Assembly (NCBI GenBank): GCA_018398585.1
Contig: JAGTTD010000011.1
Location: 7,997,001-8,061,000 of the forward strand
DNA from: Simmondsia chinensis
Lineage: Eukaryota; Streptophyta; Magnoliopsida; Caryophyllales; Simmondsiaceae
Reading direction: 5' to 3'
Length of the DNA: 64,000 nucleotides
Shown here in pieces: positions 24,987 through 30,900 of the stretch; position 1 is the stretch's first letter; each line of letters opens with the position of its first letter. The notes beneath the pieces are model-generated. The model saw nothing but the letters and a program-made list of their open reading frames with translations, was not told where the DNA came from and ran no database searches. Both the position numbers and the translations under genes were made by a program.

Positions 24987-27900
24987 GCTTTGGCAGGAGC
25001 CCATGTGACATAGGGGTGGTGGCTGTTGTTGTTGTGCCTTCTAACATAGTTAATACGTTTTCTTCACTTTTTTCAGGTTGAACAATTATTTTTTGCTTAT
25101 AAATTTGAATATGGTGATTAGAGAAATGTTAATTCAACATAAAAATAGAAAAGAATTGTAAAATTATAAGAAATGAATTAAGATGGGCGGTTTATGTTTA
25201 ACATATATTTATCAAAAAGCTTAACATAGCATAAAAAAGTAAAATTTCAATGAGGTCCTATCTAACGCATGGAATTGAAGCCCGAAATTGGGGTCAATAG
25301 TTCAAATTTTCTTGTTTGATACACTTGCTGCAATTGGAATGCAATTCCACTCACCCATTCCATGAAATAAGGTTTTAATTGAAAATTATATATTCCAACT
25401 CCTTGGGGTGGGGGAAAAGAATTGTAATTCCATATTAACCCTACTGACATGAAACCTAAAATGATCCAACTAAATTAACTCGAAACCCAAGATGACTTCG
25501 AATAGAAACACCCGAACCAACCTAAACTGCACGTGAAATTGAAAAAAACCAACTTGAATTACTCAAACCCGAATTGATTTTACCAGACCTAAACTTGACC
25601 CGATTTAACTTCAAGTTGGTAATACCCAAATCGATAGACCCAAAATCTAAGATGTCCCAAAATTGAAATGACCCTACCTAACTCAAGTCTGACTTGAATG
25701 GAATCCAACCAAGCTTATCCAAACCTAAGATAACGCAAATTAATTGACTTAAAACCTAGAGATAACTAATACTAAACATGACGTGATGTGACTCAGTCTG
25801 ACCTAAATTTGACCCAACCCATCTAACCCGGAACAAAACATGATGCAACCTAATTGACCTAAAACCAGCTTGGTTCGAGATCTAATCCCCCTATCCAACT
25901 CAAACCCAACTTGTGCTAACCGGAATCCTAGAATGAACCCATCTAATTAACCCATAATCATATGTGACTTGAGCATGATATGATTTAACCCAACTAAAAC
26001 CCAACCCGAGTTAACACCAAACTCGATATAATTTGAATCTGAAATTGTCCAATCCAGTTAACTAAAAATGATTCGAATCCGAAATTATCCAATCCAACCG
26101 AAACCTGAACCTAGTTGACCCGAAATTTGGAATTATCTATCTTCATTGACTCAAAACTCAAGACGAATAGTTGTGGGATTACAATTCCACCTTCGATTTC
26201 TTTGGTTAGCTAAACAATAGAATTTCAATTCCATCATAATTAGAATTGGACTTCCAATTGCAATTTTATGCTGTCAAACAGAGCCTAAGAATGTTTTATT
26301 GGATGTCTTTATTGTTTACAAAATCTAAATTTCAAGAATGTTTTATGTAGTATGTATTCTTTGTAAATTAAATACAAATATAAAAAAAATAAAGTGTTTT
26401 ATCAAAACCATATTCAAAAATTTGGCTTAATAGTGGGAGTTCTGAGCTCCATATTGTGAATCATGGTTCATCTCTTCCTTTCATCATAGCGGATAGTACA
26501 TGAGTAATGCAAGGAAAAAGGATGGCTGGAGGAATGAACCTACGACCCCAATTCACATATGAATAGGATATAGAGAGCACGACCACTGTGATAGCTAAGA
26601 CATGGCCAAGAAGTAACGCTATCAAATAAATAATGCAAGTAATTCCAAACTATAAGGCATACTTAACAATTTGAGGGCCTGAAGCAATAGCTTAAGTAGC
26701 TTTGGCTCTTGACCAGCCCTGGCTAAAGCTTCATGAATACAACATAGTATAGCAGTGACGAAAGAAGCCTCCAACATAGGGCTGCTAATAGAAAACATTC
26801 TTTTCTTTTTCTTTAATCAAAAAAAGAAATAATATTAAGAGAAAAAAAAATGTACAAAGAGTTAATGACAAGATATCCTAAAAATTACAATCATGCTAAT
26901 GATATAAAACCACCCCAAGCCCTCTGTAATTGGCTAAAACTATGTCATTGAATCAACCCAAGCTCTTCGTCCAGAGTGCTCCCAAGAATACTACTTTTTC
27001 CCCTCGTATAATGACCTTTAAAAATCCCAATATTCCTTTTTAACCAAATACACCAAAGAATTGCAATTCTGGCTATGAAGAATAATATTAAGGCGTTTTT
27101 CCTCTTTCCTAAGCCACAGAACTTCATTAGAAGGCCCCCCTTAACTGATTTTGGTTAAATCTACAACAACAAAAAACCCAGTGCCTTAAGGGCTCCTACA
27201 TATGTAGGGTCTCTTTTTTTTTGGGGGGGGGGGGGGGGGGGGGGGGGCGGGGGGGCTAAACGGAGGCTATATCCGAGGACCCCCGCTTGAAAGCACAAAA
27301 AAGGGCACATCGAAAGAATAAAGCAACGATAGGCAAGAAAGCAACAAAGCGACAAAACAACAAGCCACTAACACACGACAATAGCAAAATATATTCAAAC
27401 TGGCATACATATAAGCCTAACGGCGGTTGTACTATCTTAGTTGTGCTTCTCTATCCTAAATCACTATATCAGCTACACCTATGCTAACCCTCCACTCAGC
27501 TCTATCTAGGGCTATCTCCTCATTTAGGTTGAGGTAGGTGAGGTCATGTTGAATCATCTCCATCCAACTCTTCTTTGGCCCGCCTTCCCCTCTCCTCCCG
27601 TTTGTAGTATGGAGTTGTTCACATCTCCTGACAAGGGCAGTGGTCAGTCTCCTCCTAACATGCCCAAACCACCACAAACGTTGCTCCCTCAACAACAACA
27701 ACAAACCCAGTGCCTTAAGGGCTCCGCTAATGCAGGGTCCACCCCGGGGGGGGGGGGGGGGGGGGGGTTTGAGATAAATGCAGCCTTACCGCTCCAGGGT
27801 ACTACCTCAAAGGGAGGTGTCCGAGGACCCCCAACCTGAAACCTGAAAAGCATAACAGCATAACACAAATAGCACAGAGAGAACATAAAGCAGCAATAAG

Positions 27901-30900
27901 CAAATATAAACAATAGCAGCAATAAACAATAAAGCCATAGAGCAACAAGCAGTAAGGCATCCAGCAACAAGGCAATAAAGCAACAAGCAGTGCCGCCAAA
28001 AAGCCTAGGGGAGCTAAGACTAGCCTAGATATGCTCATCTATTCTAAATCGCTACATCGGCTGCGACAATGCTAGCTCTCAACTCGGCTCTATCTAAGGC
28101 CATCTCCTCATTTTGGTTTAGCTGTGTGAGGTCGTTTCAATTTGTCTCCATCCAGTTCATCTTTGGCTTGCCTCTCCCTCTCCTCCCGCGAGTAGCATGG
28201 AGTTGCTCGCATCTTCTGACTGGGGAAGTGGACGATCTTCTCCAAACATGCCCAACCACCGGAAAAGTTGCTCCCTCAACTTATCCTCTATTGGAGCCAT
28301 GCCCAATTTGCTTCTTATAATGTCATTTCTGACCTTAGCCTTCCTTGTGTGTCCACACATCTACCACAACACTCATTTCCTCCACCTTCAACTTTCTATC
28401 GCATAGCACCACATATGCTATCCTCAATTTAAGCCAACCTATTTTAATTCGATTGTTGACATCCTCGTCAACTTCACCGTCCTGTTGCATCGTTGAACCA
28501 AAATATTTAAAACAATCTTTTTCGGTATGAGCTCCAATCCAATCTTGACATCTTCTTAACCTGGTTTAGGTATAGAACTTGAATTCCATATACTCGGTCT
28601 TGAATCTACTTAGTCATAAGCCTTTCGATTCCAAGGGCCTTCTCCAAAGTTCTAGCTTCTCATTCACCTCTTCTCTAGACTCTCCCACCAAAACTATATC
28701 ATTTGCAAACAACATGCACCAAGGCACACCCCCTTTGATGTTCCTAGTGAGCTCGTCCATAACCAGAATGAACAAAAAGGGGCTCAGGGTTGATCCTTGA
28801 TGAACCCCAACTGTAACAGGGAAAGCGTCTATCTCCCCTTCCACTGTATGCACATTAGTTAATGCGTCCTTGTACATGTCTTCAATGGCTCGACTATAGC
28901 GCACGAGGATGCCTTTCTTCTCCAAAACCCTCCATAAGACCTCTCTTAGCACTTTATCATATGCCTTCTCCAATTCAATGAAAACTATGTGGAGATCCTT
29001 TGTATATCTTTGTAATGCTCTACCGTCCGCCTTAAGAGATGGATGGCTTCTATTGTCGATCCACCAGGCATAAATCCAAATTGGTTCTCTGACACCTCTG
29101 GTTGATGTCGTAACCTTCTTTCTATGACCAGCTTCAGAGTGTGGCTCATTAGTTTGATACCCCTATAGTTGGCACAACTTTAAATGTCACCTTTGTTCTT
29201 ATGGATCGGGATTAATGTGCTCTTCCTCCACTCGTCAAGCATCTTCTTTCCTTGAAGAATTTGGTTGACTATTTTAGTCAACCAACTAATGCCCCGCTCC
29301 TCAATGCATTTCCATGCCTCAATGGGTATTCCATCTAGGCCGACTACTTTACCCCTACCCACCTTTTTCAAGGCTTCCCTGACTTCGTCCAATCGAATCC
29401 GCCTACAATAATAATAGTTCTAATGCTCTTCCGATGCTTGGAGTTCTCCTAGGGATATATTTGTATCCCCCTTTACATTGAACAAATTGTGGAAGTAAGC
29501 TTTTCATCTAGCTTTAATTTGTTGTTCGTCCACGAGCACCTGTCCATCCACCCCCTTTATGCATTTTACTCGATCCAGGTCCCTAGTCCTCCTTTCTCTC
29601 ACTTTCGCGATGTTATATAGGGCCTTAGCTCCTTTCTCTGTATCCAGCCTTCTGTAGAAATCCTCCTAGGGCTTTGGATTGTGCTTCTCTTACTGCTATC
29701 TTTGCTTCCTTCTTGGCTTGTTCATATTGTTGTTTCTTGTCCTCGTCTCCACTACTATCCCACTCCTTGAAAGAGTTTTGTTTGGCCTTAATCTTCTCTT
29801 AGACCTCCCTGCACCACCACCAAGACTCTCTGTTGTTTGGTGCTCCACCCTTTGACATGCCCAGAACTTCGCGTGCCCCACTTCAGATCTTTTGTGCCAA
29901 CTGGTTCCAACTGTGGTTTATACCCCCCCCCTCCAAATCCCAACCGAGCTAAGAATCTACTCTTTCCTTATAGGTTTTAATGCTTGTCCCCCTTCAAGTC
30001 CCTCCAACGAGTGTGTGGCCGCGCTAGTTTCCTAGTTCTCTTGCCCCTTCTCTTGGCCTTGACATCAGCACACAAAACCCTGTGCTGAGTAGCTAGGTCT
30101 TCCCCGGGGATGACCTCGCAATCCTTGCAGTCTTTATGTGCCCTCTTCCTGCATAGTATGTAGTCAATCTGAGTCCTTGCCCCGCCGCTTTGATACGTGA
30201 TGACGTGCTCAACACGTTTTCTAAAGAAAGTGTTGGCAACCGTTAACTCATAAGTGACCGCAAAGCCTAGAAGAGCTTGACCTCAGCATTCCTGGTTCCG
30301 AAACCAAAGCCCCCATTGTGAGATGCATACTCGTCTGTGGCCATGCCCATAAAGAAATTATTTTTAAATTCTAAGCCATCCCAAAATCTAGCCTTCTCCT
30401 GCTCTGTTAGCCCACTCTGTGGTGCATAGGCATTATTGACATTCAAAATCTCCCCATCTAAAACCAACTTGATGCCAATGATCCTATTGCCATTCCTGGA
30501 CACTCCCACTACTTTGTCCTTAAGGTTGCTATCCACAATAATACGCACACCATTCCTACCTCTGATTTTGCCCGCATACCAGAACTTATATCCCAACACA
30601 TCCCTAGCTTTAATTCCAACCCATTTAGTCTCTTGAAGGCATAGGATATTAATCTTTCTCTTCATCATCATTTGGGTCACCTCAAAACTCTTCTTTGTTA
30701 ACGAGTCAACATTTAATGTCCCAAATCACAGGCTTCCCTCAACGTGATGACTCGCCCTCCGCCTCCCCAATTGGGGCTACACCAATTTGCTTCTTATAAC
30801 GTCATTTCTGATCTAATCCCTTGGTTCAATCTCCTACGACCAAAAAGAGAGAATAGCTTACACCATAAATCACAAGCCACTACATATTGCAAAATAAATA

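Larger units (their letters stand above)
27684..30735 (-). mobile_element. RTE LINE copy B, near full length but broken
   Basis: Read on the minus strand it has an endonuclease (30720-30267), a linker, RT (29400-28600), a C-terminal region (28360-28080), a 3' UTR and a tail ending in TTG repeats at 27684-27700. Frameshifts and stops occur throughout. RTE LINEs encode a single endonuclease-RT protein that copies RNA at a nicked target. Confidence 0.9.

Noticed and set aside
24775..25008. Small protein with Gln run
   Set aside because: Encoded by CAA and TA microsatellites in a LINE tail.
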